Source: Palsa-504 sp963808615
GTDB taxonomy: Bacteria; Actinomycetota; Actinomycetes; Streptosporangiales; Streptosporangiaceae
DNA: 64,000 nt
Reading direction: 5' to 3'
Assembly (NCBI GenBank): GCA_963808615.1
Contig: CAWEGV010000005.1
Coordinates: 62,001 to 126,000 of the forward strand
A model generated the notes under the pieces. That model saw only the letters and a program-made list of their open reading frames with translations. It was not told the origin of the DNA and did not search any database. The stretch's first letter is position 1. Each line of letters begins with the position of its first letter. Position numbers and translations under genes: made by a program. Shown here in pieces: positions 1-8,002 of the stretch.

Positions 1-6
1 GGTTGA

Positions 7-12
7 GGGTAG
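7..12 (+). promoter_or_regulatory. SigB-type -10 element (GGGTAG) of the first operon
   Basis: GGGTAG lies 43 bases before the first start codon and matches the -10 half of the promoter family seen throughout this window. The matching -35 would fall before base 1, so only half the element is visible. Confidence 0.45.
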
Positions 13-54
13 TGCGATGCGATGCCGACAGTCCACAGCCAGGGAGGACAGCAG

Positions 55-525
55 ATGACGTCGCGGCGCGCGCGGGGGAATGCGGTAAACCGGACGGAGC
101 AGGGCATCGACCGGATGCTGCGCAACGTGGAGACCGGGCGTTTCGAGCGCAGTCTCTCGGCTCTCACCGCGGCCGGAGCGCTGGTGACCGCGGCGGAGAT
201 CTACTTCGAGCACGACAGCGCCAGCTTCGGCAACAAGATGATGTGGCTGCCGGTGGCGCTCGGCCCGGTCGGGGCGGCGGCGGGCCTGGCCGGGTTCTTC
301 AGCCGCCGGATGGCCAAGACGGCGCTGCCGATCGCGTCGGCGGCAATCGTGGCCAACGGAGTGCAGGGCCTGTACCTGCACGCACGCGGCATCGCCCAGA
401 AGCCGGGGGGCTGGAGTAACGCCCGTTACAACATGGAGATGGGACCGCCGCTGCTGGCCCCGCTGCTGGTCACCATGGTGGGCGGGATGGGGCTGCTCGC
501 GGCGATCCTGCGGCGGGAGAAGTGA
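55..525 (+). CDS. hypothetical membrane protein
   Basis: A 156-residue protein that I do not recognise. The ATG at 55 is preferred over an upstream in-frame start at 22 because GGGAGGA sits six bases before it. The N-terminal ~35 residues are basic and charged. Three to four hydrophobic stretches follow (roughly residues 40-60, 70-90, 95-115 and 130-150), and the protein ends in a positively charged tail, so an inner-membrane location is likely. Its stop overlaps the GTG of the next gene by four bases, so it is translationally coupled to the gluconate-dehydrogenase-like pair and may anchor or assist it. That role is inferred from position only. Confidence 0.7.
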   Translation: MTSRRARGNAVNRTEQGIDRMLRNVETGRFERSLSALTAAGALVTAAEIYFEHDSASFGNKMMWLPVALGPVGAAAGLAGFFSRRMAKTALPIASAAIVANGVQGLYLHARGIAQKPGGWSNARYNMEMGPPLLAPLLVTMVGGMGLLAAILRREK

Positions 526-1169
526 GCGGCGACGCCCGGGGAACGCGAGGCTGGGCCGGCCGGTTCCCGGGTTTCGATGTGCTGGGCCAGGCCCGGCACT
601 GGGATCAGGTCACGGCCGATGCCGTCCTGGCCCGGACCGGGCCCGCCGCGGCGGTGAAGTTCTTCACGGAGCCAGAAGAGTCCTGCGCCAGGGCCCTGCT
701 CAACCTGCTCACGGGCCAGGACGAGCCGGACGGCGACCTGGCCGTACCGGTCCTGGAGATGGTGGATTCGCGGCTGGCGGCGGGGCAGACCGATGGCTGG
801 CGGTACGCGGACATGCCCGAGGACGGCCAGGCGTGGCGGGACACGCTGGCCTATCTCGACGCGGACGCCGATCAGCGCTGCGGTACCTCGTTCGCCGGCG
901 CCGGAAAGGCCGACCGGGTAGCGCTGGTCCAGGCGGTGCAGGACCTGAAGTCCGCGGACTGGCACGGGCTGCCTGCCGGCCACGTGTGGAGCCTGTGGAC
1001 CCGGTACGCCTGCACGGCCTTTTACGCCCATCCGTCCGCGTGGGCCGAGATCGGCTTCCCCGGCCCGGCCTATCCGCGCGGCTACAAGAACACCGGGGTC
1101 GGCAAGCTCGAGCCGTTCGAGGTGGCCGACGCGCAGCCATCCGAGGACCCGGTCCGGGAGGGCGCCTGA
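522..1169 (+). CDS. gluconate 2-dehydrogenase subunit 3 family protein
   Basis: A 215-residue protein resembling the small gamma subunit (subunit 3) that accompanies flavin-dependent GMC dehydrogenases. The typical C-terminal signature around PAYPRGY (about residues 186-192), followed by a proline/glutamate-rich end, is present, as is the Ala/Leu-rich middle. No twin-arginine signal is evident at the N-terminus, unlike classical periplasmic gluconate dehydrogenases, so the complex may be cytoplasmic or membrane-associated through the upstream protein. The GTG start overlaps the previous stop (GTGA), and its own stop overlaps the ATG of the GMC gene by one base. The three genes are therefore almost certainly one translational unit. 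The sugar substrate cannot be told from sequence. Confidence 0.8.
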   Translation: MSGDARGTRGWAGRFPGFDVLGQARHWDQVTADAVLARTGPAAAVKFFTEPEESCARALLNLLTGQDEPDGDLAVPVLEMVDSRLAAGQTDGWRYADMPEDGQAWRDTLAYLDADADQRCGTSFAGAGKADRVALVQAVQDLKSADWHGLPAGHVWSLWTRYACTAFYAHPSAWAEIGFPGPAYPRGYKNTGVGKLEPFEVADAQPSEDPVREGA

Positions 1170-2806
1170 TGGGCCTCAAGGACGGTGTCCGGGCCCGTAA
1201 CGAGTCGGCGTGGCTGCTGCCCAACGACGGCACCCGGACCAACCATCGCCTCCGCCGGGACATGCGGCGGTTCGCCGATGAGGACGAGATCGACCTGGTG
1301 ATCGTGGGCTGCGGCGCGGGCGGGTCGGTCTTGCTGCAGCGCCTGGCCCGGTCCGGGTGGCGGGTGGCCGCCCTGGAGGCCGGCCCGTTCTGGGATCCCG
1401 ACACCGACTGGGTGAGCGACGAGGCAGGCTCGCACCACCTGTACTGGACCGACCCGCGGGTGATTGCCGGGTCCGACCCGGTGCCGATGGGCTCGAACAA
1501 TTCCGGCCGGGGGGTCGGCGGCTCGATGGTGCACTACGCGGGCTACACCCCGCGGTTCCACCCGAGCGACTTCGCCACCTGCACGCTGGACGGCGTGGGC
1601 GCCGACTGGCCGGTGAGCTATCCCGAGCTACGGCCGTACTACGAGCAGATCGAGCAGGAACTCCCGGTGGCCGGTGATCGCTGGCCGTGGGGAGATCCGC
1701 ACCGTTATCCGTACCGGCCGCACCCGGTCGGCGGGAACGGCGAGGTGTTCCTGCGCGGGGCGGCCAAGCTCGGCATCATGGCCAAGGTCGGCCCGGTCGC
1801 GATCGCCAACGGCCGGTTCGGGAACCGCCCGCACTGCATCTACCGGGGCTTCTGCCTGCAGGGCTGCAAGGTCAACGCCAAGGCATCGCCGCTGATCACC
1901 CACGTCCCCGACGCGCTGGCCCACGGCGCGGAGGTGCGCCCCGACGCCATGGTGACCCAGATCGCCGTCGACGAGCGCACCGGCCGCGCGATGGGGGTGC
2001 ACTACGTCACGGACGGCCGGGAACGCTTCCAGCGGGCCCGGATGGTCGCGGTGGCCGGGTACTCGATCGAGACGCCCCGGCTGTTGCTGAACTCGGCGTC
2101 CAGCCGGTTCCCCGACGGCCTGTGCAATGACTTCGACCAGGTGGGCCGGTACCTGATGGTGCAGGGCGCACCCCAGACCGCGGGCCGGTTCGAGGCCGAG
2201 GTGCGGATGTACAAGGCGCCGCCGCCCGAGGTGAGCACCGAGGCGTTCTACGAGACCGACCCCGCCCGGGACTACAAGCGAGGGTTCTCGATCCAGACCG
2301 TCTCGCCGCTGCCGATCACCTGGGCCGAGCACGTCGCCGCCCAGGGGCACTGGGGTGGTGCTCTGCGCGAGTACATGAGCGACTACGTGCACTGGTCCTG
2401 CCTCGGCGCGCTGTGCGAGTTCCTGGCGCTGCCGGAGAACCGGGTGGCGCTGGCCGACGAGAAGGACTCCTACGGCCTGCCGGTGGCCCGTTTCTCCTAC
2501 TCCCAGTGCGACAACGACCGGGCCCTGGCCGGCGCCGCGCAGTCGGTCATGGAAGACATCCTGCACGCGGCGGGCGCGGACGAGGTCATCACCATCCAGC
2601 GCTACGCCCACCTGGTCGGCGGGGCCCGGATGGCCGCCGACGAACGGCACGGCGTGGTCGACCGGTACGGCCGGAGTTTCGCCGTGCCCAACCTGTACAT
2701 CACCGACGGCAGCGTGCTTCCCACCCAGGGCAGCGCGAACCCGGCCCTGACCATCATGGCCGTGGCCGCACGAACCGCGGATCACCTGACCGCCGGCATC
2801 CGCTGA
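1169..2806 (+). CDS. GMC-family FAD oxidoreductase (gluconate dehydrogenase large-subunit-like)
   Basis: A 545-residue flavoenzyme. The ADP-binding GxGxxG (G47-G52) lies in a Rossmann strand near the N-terminus. A second GMC signature (SNNSGRGVGG, about residues 110-119) contacts FAD. The C-terminal GMC domain ends with the family pattern of a His-containing loop followed by 'TDGSVLPTQGSANP'. ATG at 1169 is chosen because it overlaps the preceding stop (TGATG); an open frame continues upstream but only as antisense-like sequence within subunit 3. With the subunit-3 gene directly upstream it probably oxidises a sugar or sugar acid and passes electrons to the respiratory chain. No cytochrome c subunit gene is adjacent, which is unusual for the three-subunit enzymes. 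Confidence 0.85.
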   Translation: MGLKDGVRARNESAWLLPNDGTRTNHRLRRDMRRFADEDEIDLVIVGCGAGGSVLLQRLARSGWRVAALEAGPFWDPDTDWVSDEAGSHHLYWTDPRVIAGSDPVPMGSNNSGRGVGGSMVHYAGYTPRFHPSDFATCTLDGVGADWPVSYPELRPYYEQIEQELPVAGDRWPWGDPHRYPYRPHPVGGNGEVFLRGAAKLGIMAKVGPVAIANGRFGNRPHCIYRGFCLQGCKVNAKASPLITHVPDALAHGAEVRPDAMVTQIAVDERTGRAMGVHYVTDGRERFQRARMVAVAGYSIETPRLLLNSASSRFPDGLCNDFDQVGRYLMVQGAPQTAGRFEAEVRMYKAPPPEVSTEAFYETDPARDYKRGFSIQTVSPLPITWAEHVAAQGHWGGALREYMSDYVHWSCLGALCEFLALPENRVALADEKDSYGLPVARFSYSQCDNDRALAGAAQSVMEDILHAAGADEVITIQRYAHLVGGARMAADERHGVVDRYGRSFAVPNLYITDGSVLPTQGSANPALTIMAVAARTADHLTAGIR

Positions 2807-2826
2807 CACACGGAAGGACAGAAAAC

Positions 2827-4617
2827 ATGGCACCGACAGTTGCCGATTACCTGCTCGAGCGGCTGCGCGCCTGGGACGTACAGCACGTGTTCGCCTACGC
2901 CGGGGACGGGATCAACGGCATCCTGGCCGCCTGGGGCCGGGCCGACAACAAGCCGCAGTTCGTCCAGGCCCGCCACGAGGAGATGGCTGCCTTCGAAGCC
3001 GTCGGGTACGCGAAGTTCACCGGCACGTTCGGCGTGTGCATGGCCACCTCGGGCCCGGGCGCCATCCACCTGCTCAACGGCCTGTACGACGCCAAGCTGG
3101 ACCACGTGCCGGTGGTGGCGATCGTGGGCCAGACCAACCGCAGCGCGATGGGCGGCTCTTACCAGCAGGAAGTCGACCTGCTCTCGCTGTTCAAGGACGT
3201 GGCCAGCGAGTACGTGCAGATGGTGACGGTCCCTGAGCAGCTGCCCAACGTCCTGGACCGGGCCATCCGCGTCGCCTTGGCCGAGCGCGCGCCCACCGCC
3301 CTGATCATCCCGGCCGACGTCCAGGAACTGGAGTACTCCGCGCCCACCCATGCGTTCAAGATGGTGCCCTCGTCACTGGGGGTCAGCTGGCCGGCCGTGG
3401 TGCCGGACGACGAGGCCGTCGCTAAGGCGGCCGAGATCCTGAACGCCGGGGGCAAGGTCGCCATCCTGGCCGGGCAGGGCGCCCGCGGGGCGCGGCACGA
3501 GCTCGAGCAGGTGGCCGAGCTGCTCGGCGCCGGGGTGGCCAAGCCCCTGCTGGGCAAGGATGTGCTCTCCGATGAGCTGCCCTACGTGACCGGGTCGATC
3601 GGGCTGCTGGGCACCCGGCCCAGCTACGAGATGATGAGCGACTGCGACACGCTGCTCACCGTGGGCTCGAGCTTCCCATACACCCAGTTCCTGCCGGCCT
3701 TCGACCAGGCCCGCGCCGTCCAGATCGACATCGACGGCAAGTTCATCGGGATGCGGTATCCGTACGAGGTCAACCTGGTCGGGGACGCGGCCGCCACGCT
3801 GCGCGCCCTGATCCCGCACCTGCGGCGCAAGGAGGACCGGTCCTGGCGCGAGGGCATCGAAGAGGGCGTGGCCAAGTGGTGGCGGTCGATGGACGCCGAG
3901 GCCGAGGTCGAGGCCGATCCGGTCAACCCGATGCTGCTGTTCCGGGAGCTATCCGGCCGGCTGCCGATGAACGCCATCGTCACCGCGGACTCCGGATCGT
4001 CGGCGAACTGGTATGCCCGGCAGCTGCGATTCCGCGGCGACATGCGGGGCTCGCTGTCCGGGAACCTGGCCACCATGGGCCCGGGCGTCCCGTACGGCAT
4101 CGGCGCGAAGTTCGGTCACCCGGACCGGCCGGTCATCGTGTTCGCCGGCGACGGGGCGATGCAGATGAACGGCCTGGCCGAGCTGATCACCATCAAGCAC
4201 TACTGGGAAGAGTGGGCCGACCCGAGGCTGATCGTCGCGGTGCTGCACAACAACGATCTCAACCAGGTCACCTGGGAGATGCGGGCCATGGAGGGCGCCC
4301 CGAAGTTCACCGAGTCCCAGCGCATCCCTGACGTCTCCTACGAGGGCTTCGCCCGCAGCCTGGGCCTGCACGGGATCGCGGTGGACAAGCCCGATCAGGT
4401 CGGTGCGGCCTGGGACCAGGCGCTGGCCGCCGACCGGCCCACGGTGCTGGACGTGCGGACCGATCCCGACATCCCGCCCATCCCGCCGCACGCCACCTTC
4501 GAGCAGGCCAAGGACGCCGCCATGGCACTGCTGAAGGGCGACCCGGACGCCTGGGGCGTGCTCAAGGAGGGCCTCATGACCAAGGCCAGGGAAATCCTGC
4601 CCGGCCACAGCGAGTGA
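2827..4617 (+). CDS. thiamine-pyrophosphate-requiring enzyme (pyruvate oxidase / acetolactate synthase-like)
   Basis: A 596-residue three-domain ThDP enzyme. The catalytic glutamate that activates the thiazolium is E51, in an RHEE motif in the N-terminal Pyr domain. A central NAD/FAD-like domain follows (about 190-330). The C-terminal PP domain has the GDG...ND metal/ThDP-binding motif starting at G441. It resembles the actinobacterial 'TPP-requiring' group related to pyruvate oxidase PoxB rather than biosynthetic IlvB. Probable substrate is pyruvate or another 2-oxoacid. A GGAAGGA ribosome site precedes ATG 2827. It is 20 bases after the GMC gene and 18 bases before topoisomerase IB on the same strand, so it is probably co-transcribed. 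A 35-residue piece of a related gene lies at 33647. Confidence 0.85.
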   Translation: MAPTVADYLLERLRAWDVQHVFAYAGDGINGILAAWGRADNKPQFVQARHEEMAAFEAVGYAKFTGTFGVCMATSGPGAIHLLNGLYDAKLDHVPVVAIVGQTNRSAMGGSYQQEVDLLSLFKDVASEYVQMVTVPEQLPNVLDRAIRVALAERAPTALIIPADVQELEYSAPTHAFKMVPSSLGVSWPAVVPDDEAVAKAAEILNAGGKVAILAGQGARGARHELEQVAELLGAGVAKPLLGKDVLSDELPYVTGSIGLLGTRPSYEMMSDCDTLLTVGSSFPYTQFLPAFDQARAVQIDIDGKFIGMRYPYEVNLVGDAAATLRALIPHLRRKEDRSWREGIEEGVAKWWRSMDAEAEVEADPVNPMLLFRELSGRLPMNAIVTADSGSSANWYARQLRFRGDMRGSLSGNLATMGPGVPYGIGAKFGHPDRPVIVFAGDGAMQMNGLAELITIKHYWEEWADPRLIVAVLHNNDLNQVTWEMRAMEGAPKFTESQRIPDVSYEGFARSLGLHGIAVDKPDQVGAAWDQALAADRPTVLDVRTDPDIPPIPPHATFEQAKDAAMALLKGDPDAWGVLKEGLMTKAREILPGHSE

Positions 4618-4635
4618 CCGTACCCGGGAGGAGCA

Positions 4636-5700
4636 GTGGCGCTGCGCCGCGATCAGGAGGGGCTGGCGAGCACGGCCACGGCCCCGCTGCGGCGCAGCGA
4701 CCTCAGCACCGCGGGAATCCGGCGCAGGCGCTGCGGCCGCGGCTTCCGCTACCTGGGACCCGATGCCGTGGCCATCACCGATCCGCGGACGCTGGCCCGT
4801 ATCAGGGCCCTGGTTATCCCGCCCGCCTGGGAGAACGTCTGGATCTGCGCCGATCCGCGGGGTCACATCCAGGCCATCGGCACCGACGTGGCAGGCCGGC
4901 GTCAGTACCGCTATCACGATCGGTGGCGGGAGCAGCGGGACCGGGACAAGCACGACCGGGTCCGTGAATTCGGGGTCTGCCTGCCCCGCATACGCGAGGT
5001 CATCGGGCATCACCTGGACGGCCGGGGCCTGACCAGGGACAGAGTCCTGGCGGCCGCGATGCGCCTGATCGACCTGGGATTCTTCCGGCCGGGCGGCGAA
5101 GAGTACGCCGAGGAGAACGGTACCTTCGGCCTGGCCACGATCAGGAAGGACCATGTCACGCTGGCCAAGGGGCAGCTGGTGTTCGAGTACCTGGCCAAGG
5201 GGGCCAAGCAGCGCGAGCAGGCGGTCGCCGAGGACCGGGTATGCGCCGTCGTGCGGAGCCTGCTGCGGCGGCGCGGCGGAGGGGACCAGCTGCTGGTGTA
5301 CCGGACCGGACAGCGCTGGCATGACGTCACCGCGGCCGACATCAACGACTACCTGCGCGAGATCTCCGGGGGCGACTACACCGCCAAGGACTTCCGCACC
5401 TGGCACGCAACCGTCCTGGCCGCGGTGGGCCTGGCGGTGTCCGAACCCGCCGCCAGCAGCGACGGGGCCCGCAAGCGCGCCATCTCCCGCGTGATCCGGG
5501 AGGTAGCAGAGTACCTGGGCAACACGCCCGCCGTGGCCAGGGCCTCCTACATAGACCCCCGCGTCATCGAGCGCTACGAAGCCGGCCATACCATCGCGGC
5601 CGCGCTCAGCGAGCTGGGCCGGGACTGCCGCTTCGGTGACCTGGCCACCAGGGGCCGCGCGGAAGCCGCCGTGGTGAGGCTCCTGGCCCGCGCCGACTGA
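4636..5700 (+). CDS. DNA topoisomerase IB (poxvirus-type)
   Basis: A 354-residue type IB topoisomerase, which relaxes supercoils through a 3'-phosphotyrosyl intermediate. The N-terminal domain (about 25-100) contains the typical 'IPPAWENVWI' segment. The catalytic core carries the arginine, lysine and histidine region (around 'RTWHAT', about residue 255) and the active-site tyrosine Y305 in 'SYIDP'. Length is normal for bacterial members. The start is GTG 4636 with GGAGGA just upstream. It follows the TPP-enzyme gene by 18 bases. Bacterial IB enzymes often sit with stress and DNA-repair genes, which fits this window. The gene end is part of a 19-base direct repeat (5695 and 5732). Confidence 0.92.
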   Translation: MALRRDQEGLASTATAPLRRSDLSTAGIRRRRCGRGFRYLGPDAVAITDPRTLARIRALVIPPAWENVWICADPRGHIQAIGTDVAGRRQYRYHDRWREQRDRDKHDRVREFGVCLPRIREVIGHHLDGRGLTRDRVLAAAMRLIDLGFFRPGGEEYAEENGTFGLATIRKDHVTLAKGQLVFEYLAKGAKQREQAVAEDRVCAVVRSLLRRRGGGDQLLVYRTGQRWHDVTAADINDYLREISGGDYTAKDFRTWHATVLAAVGLAVSEPAASSDGARKRAISRVIREVAEYLGNTPAVARASYIDPRVIERYEAGHTIAAALSELGRDCRFGDLATRGRAEAAVVRLLARAD

Positions 5701-5750
5701 GGCCGGCTGCACCGGGCGCGTGGGCCGGGGCGACTGAGGCCGGCTGCACC
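5695..5750. repeat. 19-bp direct repeat spanning the topoisomerase stop codon
   Basis: The 19-base sequence beginning GACTGAGGCC occurs at 5695-5713 and 5732-5750, with a period of 37 bases. The first copy contains the TGA stop of the topoisomerase gene. It looks like a recent tandem duplication of the gene tail. Confidence 0.8.
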
Positions 5751-5793
5751 CGGCGCGGCGGCATGACGGCAGCCAGGCTGCCGGGCCAGCTGG

Positions 5794-6153
5794 CTACCGC
5801 TTGCGGTCCTTGCCGCCCTTGGTCAGCTCTCGCCAGCCGGAGGCGGAGACCTCGACGTCGTAGCGCTTCGCCGCCGCCTGGATCCGCTGCCAGGCCCGGT
5901 CGCGCTCGGCGTCGCTGACGCCTTCCACCTGATCGAAACGGGCGATGGCGTTGCGCACGTGCCGGGCGTCGGTCAGCGGCTCCTTGCGCTCTGCGGGAAA
6001 GGCGAATTCCTGGTCGGACAGCTTGTCCTTCTCGGCGGTACTCATGCCCTCGCTACTCCGGGGCACGTTCTCCCCGTGCGCCCTGGCGCTTTGCGCCTGC
6101 CGGGCCTTGGCGAGGTTGCGCCGGGCAGCTTCCTTTTGCCGGTTGGTCGCCAT
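5794..6153 (-). CDS. DUF6582-like hypothetical protein
   Basis: A 119-residue soluble, charged protein. The N-terminus is lysine/arginine-rich and resembles small 'plasmid stabilisation'-like stress proteins. The C-terminal 70 residues, with an 'FAFP..RKEPL' start and a 'HVRNAIARF' helix, match the DUF6582 family pattern as I know it. Molecular function is unknown. ATG 6153 is preferred to the GTG one codon upstream because AAGGGA is better spaced. A SigB-type promoter lies 43-67 bases upstream (6196-6220), so it is probably a general-stress gene. Confidence 0.75.
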   Translation of the reverse strand: MATNRQKEAARRNLAKARQAQSARAHGENVPRSSEGMSTAEKDKLSDQEFAFPAERKEPLTDARHVRNAIARFDQVEGVSDAERDRAWQRIQAAAKRYDVEVSASGWRELTKGGKDRKR

Positions 6154-6195
6154 CACGCTTTCCCTTCGAACGGATCTGGCAGTTCGCCTGCCCGG

Positions 6196-6220
6196 CTACC
6201 CCTGATCGGCGGCCCCAATC
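6196..6220 (-). promoter_or_regulatory. SigB-type promoter, DUF6582 gene
   Basis: On the minus strand GATT, 15 bases, then GGGTAG. It faces the gene starting at 6153, giving a leader of roughly 35 bases. Confidence 0.6.
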
Positions 6221-6251
6221 GCCGGTGCAGGATGCTCGCCGCCCATGGGGG

Positions 6252-7511
6252 TCAGCTCCGGTCGAGGCGGCGGATCGCGATTTCGTGCAGCAGCAGCCGG
6301 ACGGCCGCGGCGACCGGGATCGCCACCAGCGCGCCGACGATGCCCAGCAGGACGCCGCCGATCAGCACCGCGACCAGGCTGACGATCGCGGGAAGCTGGA
6401 CGGTGCGGCCCATGATCCTGGGCACGATGAGGTAGTCCTCGGCGAGCCGGTAACCGATGTAGAACCCGAGGGTGGCGATCGCGACGGGCACGGAGACGGT
6501 CAGCGCGACGAGCGTCACCACGGCACCGCCGATGGTCGACCCGATCACCGGGATGAGGTCGAGCAAGGCGACGAACATGGCCAGCAGGACCGGGTAGGGG
6601 ACGTTGAAGGCGAGCAGCCAGAAGTAGGTACCGAGGCCAGCGATCACCGAGGTGATGAAGTTCCCCAGCACGTAGCCCCCTACCTTGGCCAGGATCTCGT
6701 CACCGATCAGGATGACCCGGGGCCGCCGCGAATGCGGCACCAGCTGGTAGGCGAAGACCTTGATGCGCGGCAGCCCGGCCAGGAAATAGATACTGAGCAC
6801 CAGCACCACGACGATGAAGGAAGCCGTGCTGAGGACCAGTTCCCCCGCGCCAAGCACGCCTCCGACCAGGGAACTGCCCCCGCCGGTAACCAGCTTGGAG
6901 AGGCGCTGCTGGATGTGGTACTTGAAGTTGAGCCTGCCCAGCTGTGAATTGCGATCCTGCAGGTCGTGCATGTAATGCGGGATCTGGTGGGCTAGCGAGG
7001 TGGCTTCGGAGGCGAGCGGCGGGATCGCGGCCGCCAGAAAGGCCGCCGCCACACCGAGGGCGCAACCGACCACGATGACGACGGCAGCCCACCGGGGTAT
7101 GCGGCGGCGCACGAGCCAGCCCACGACGGGATCCAGGCCGACGGCGATGAACGCCGCCAAGCCGATGATGATGAGCACGGACCTGGCTCGGATGAACACC
7201 TCGACCACGCCGTAGGCGACCGCGACGCCGAAGGCGGCGGTCATGCCGATCATGAACGGGGAACGCTTGTTGATCGGTCGCCCCGGGGTCCCCAGGCCGC
7301 CGGTCTCCTCGGCCACGGCCGCGGCGGTCTCGAGGGCCTCCTGGATGCGGTCTTCCTGGCCGCCGCGGTCTTCCGGGGCCTGGTCGTCCTGGGTCCGGAC
7401 TTCCTCCTGCGCCCTGACCTCGGCCGCCTCGCGCCTGTCCGCTCCCCCCGCCGTACCGGCCGCGCGCTCGCCGCCGGTGCGAGCCGAATCAGTCATCGCC
7501 GAGTCAGGCAA
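6252..7511 (-). CDS. AI-2E family transporter (PerM/YdiK-type membrane permease)
   Basis: A 419-residue polytopic membrane protein. The first ~90 residues are acidic/polar (many D, E, Q, R) and presumably cytoplasmic. About eight transmembrane segments follow. The family's C-terminal half is clear: 'LIPVIGS' and 'PRIMG' motifs (about residues 325-380) in the usual order. Members of this family include autoinducer-2 exporters and Na+/H+ antiporters; the substrate cannot be assigned here. An alternative start at 7496 would shorten the N-terminus by five residues. A SigB-type promoter is located at 7557-7581, so it is likely transcribed separately from the STAS gene behind it. Confidence 0.85.
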   Translation of the reverse strand: MPDSAMTDSARTGGERAAGTAGGADRREAAEVRAQEEVRTQDDQAPEDRGGQEDRIQEALETAAAVAEETGGLGTPGRPINKRSPFMIGMTAAFGVAVAYGVVEVFIRARSVLIIIGLAAFIAVGLDPVVGWLVRRRIPRWAAVVIVVGCALGVAAAFLAAAIPPLASEATSLAHQIPHYMHDLQDRNSQLGRLNFKYHIQQRLSKLVTGGGSSLVGGVLGAGELVLSTASFIVVVLVLSIYFLAGLPRIKVFAYQLVPHSRRPRVILIGDEILAKVGGYVLGNFITSVIAGLGTYFWLLAFNVPYPVLLAMFVALLDLIPVIGSTIGGAVVTLVALTVSVPVAIATLGFYIGYRLAEDYLIVPRIMGRTVQLPAIVSLVAVLIGGVLLGIVGALVAIPVAAAVRLLLHEIAIRRLDRS

Positions 7512-7556
7512 GGCCGTCTCCCTCCGGCCGTCTTGCAGGTGACGGCCCCCCGGCGG

Positions 7557-7581
7557 CTACCCACGGATCAGCCGCTCAAGC
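7557..7581 (-). promoter_or_regulatory. SigB-type promoter, AI-2E-family permease
   Basis: Minus strand GCTT-N15-GGGTAG, between the permease start (7511) and the end of the STAS gene (7628). Confidence 0.6.
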
Positions 7582-7627
7582 CCAGAGGGGGACAGAACCT
7601 GCCGTAGTCGCCGATTCGGCCTGCCGG

Positions 7628-8002
7628 CTACTTCGGGTCCTGATGCGCAGGGAGTGTGTGCGCCAGAGCCTGTTCCAGGCTCTGGAAAGTAGGGATCACG
7701 CGGTCCAGTCCGGTGATCGAGACGATGCGGTGGACGGCGGCGCCGCCGATGACCAGCAGCACCTGGCCGCCTTCGGCGCGGGCGCGCTTGTGCGCGCCCA
7801 CCAGGGCGTGGATCCCGGCCGTATCGCAAAACTGCGTGTGGCTCATGTCGACCACCAACGTCCCGCGTGCGAGGGCGGCTGCCTGCAGCAGAGCCATGCG
7901 CAGCCCGGCCGCGTTGGTGATGTCGATATCTTCGGGGGCCGTCACCACGGGCACGCCAGTGATCACCTCAACCGGGAAGCCCCCGTTAGGCACAGAGGTC
8001 AA
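7628..8002 (-). CDS. STAS-domain anti-sigma factor antagonist (RsbV/SpoIIAA-like)
   Basis: A 124-residue single STAS domain. The switch loop reads CDTAGIHAL, so the residue normally phosphorylated by the anti-sigma kinase is threonine rather than the usual serine. The unphosphorylated protein should bind an RsbW-like kinase and release a SigB-type sigma factor. The TTG start overlaps the stop of the SpoIIE phosphatase (TTGA); a GTG at 7993 is an alternative. Coupling to a PP2C phosphatase suggests that this phosphatase reactivates it. A truncated near relative lies at 39307-39540. Confidence 0.88.
   Translation of the reverse strand: MTSVPNGGFPVEVITGVPVVTAPEDIDITNAAGLRMALLQAAALARGTLVVDMSHTQFCDTAGIHALVGAHKRARAEGGQVLLVIGGAAVHRIVSITGLDRVIPTFQSLEQALAHTLPAHQDPK

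Noticed and set aside
3949..5712. Long minus-strand frame opposite the TPP enzyme and topoisomerase
   Set aside because: It is the antisense of two well-supported genes, has no recognisable domain, and such long antisense frames are expected in GC-rich coding DNA.
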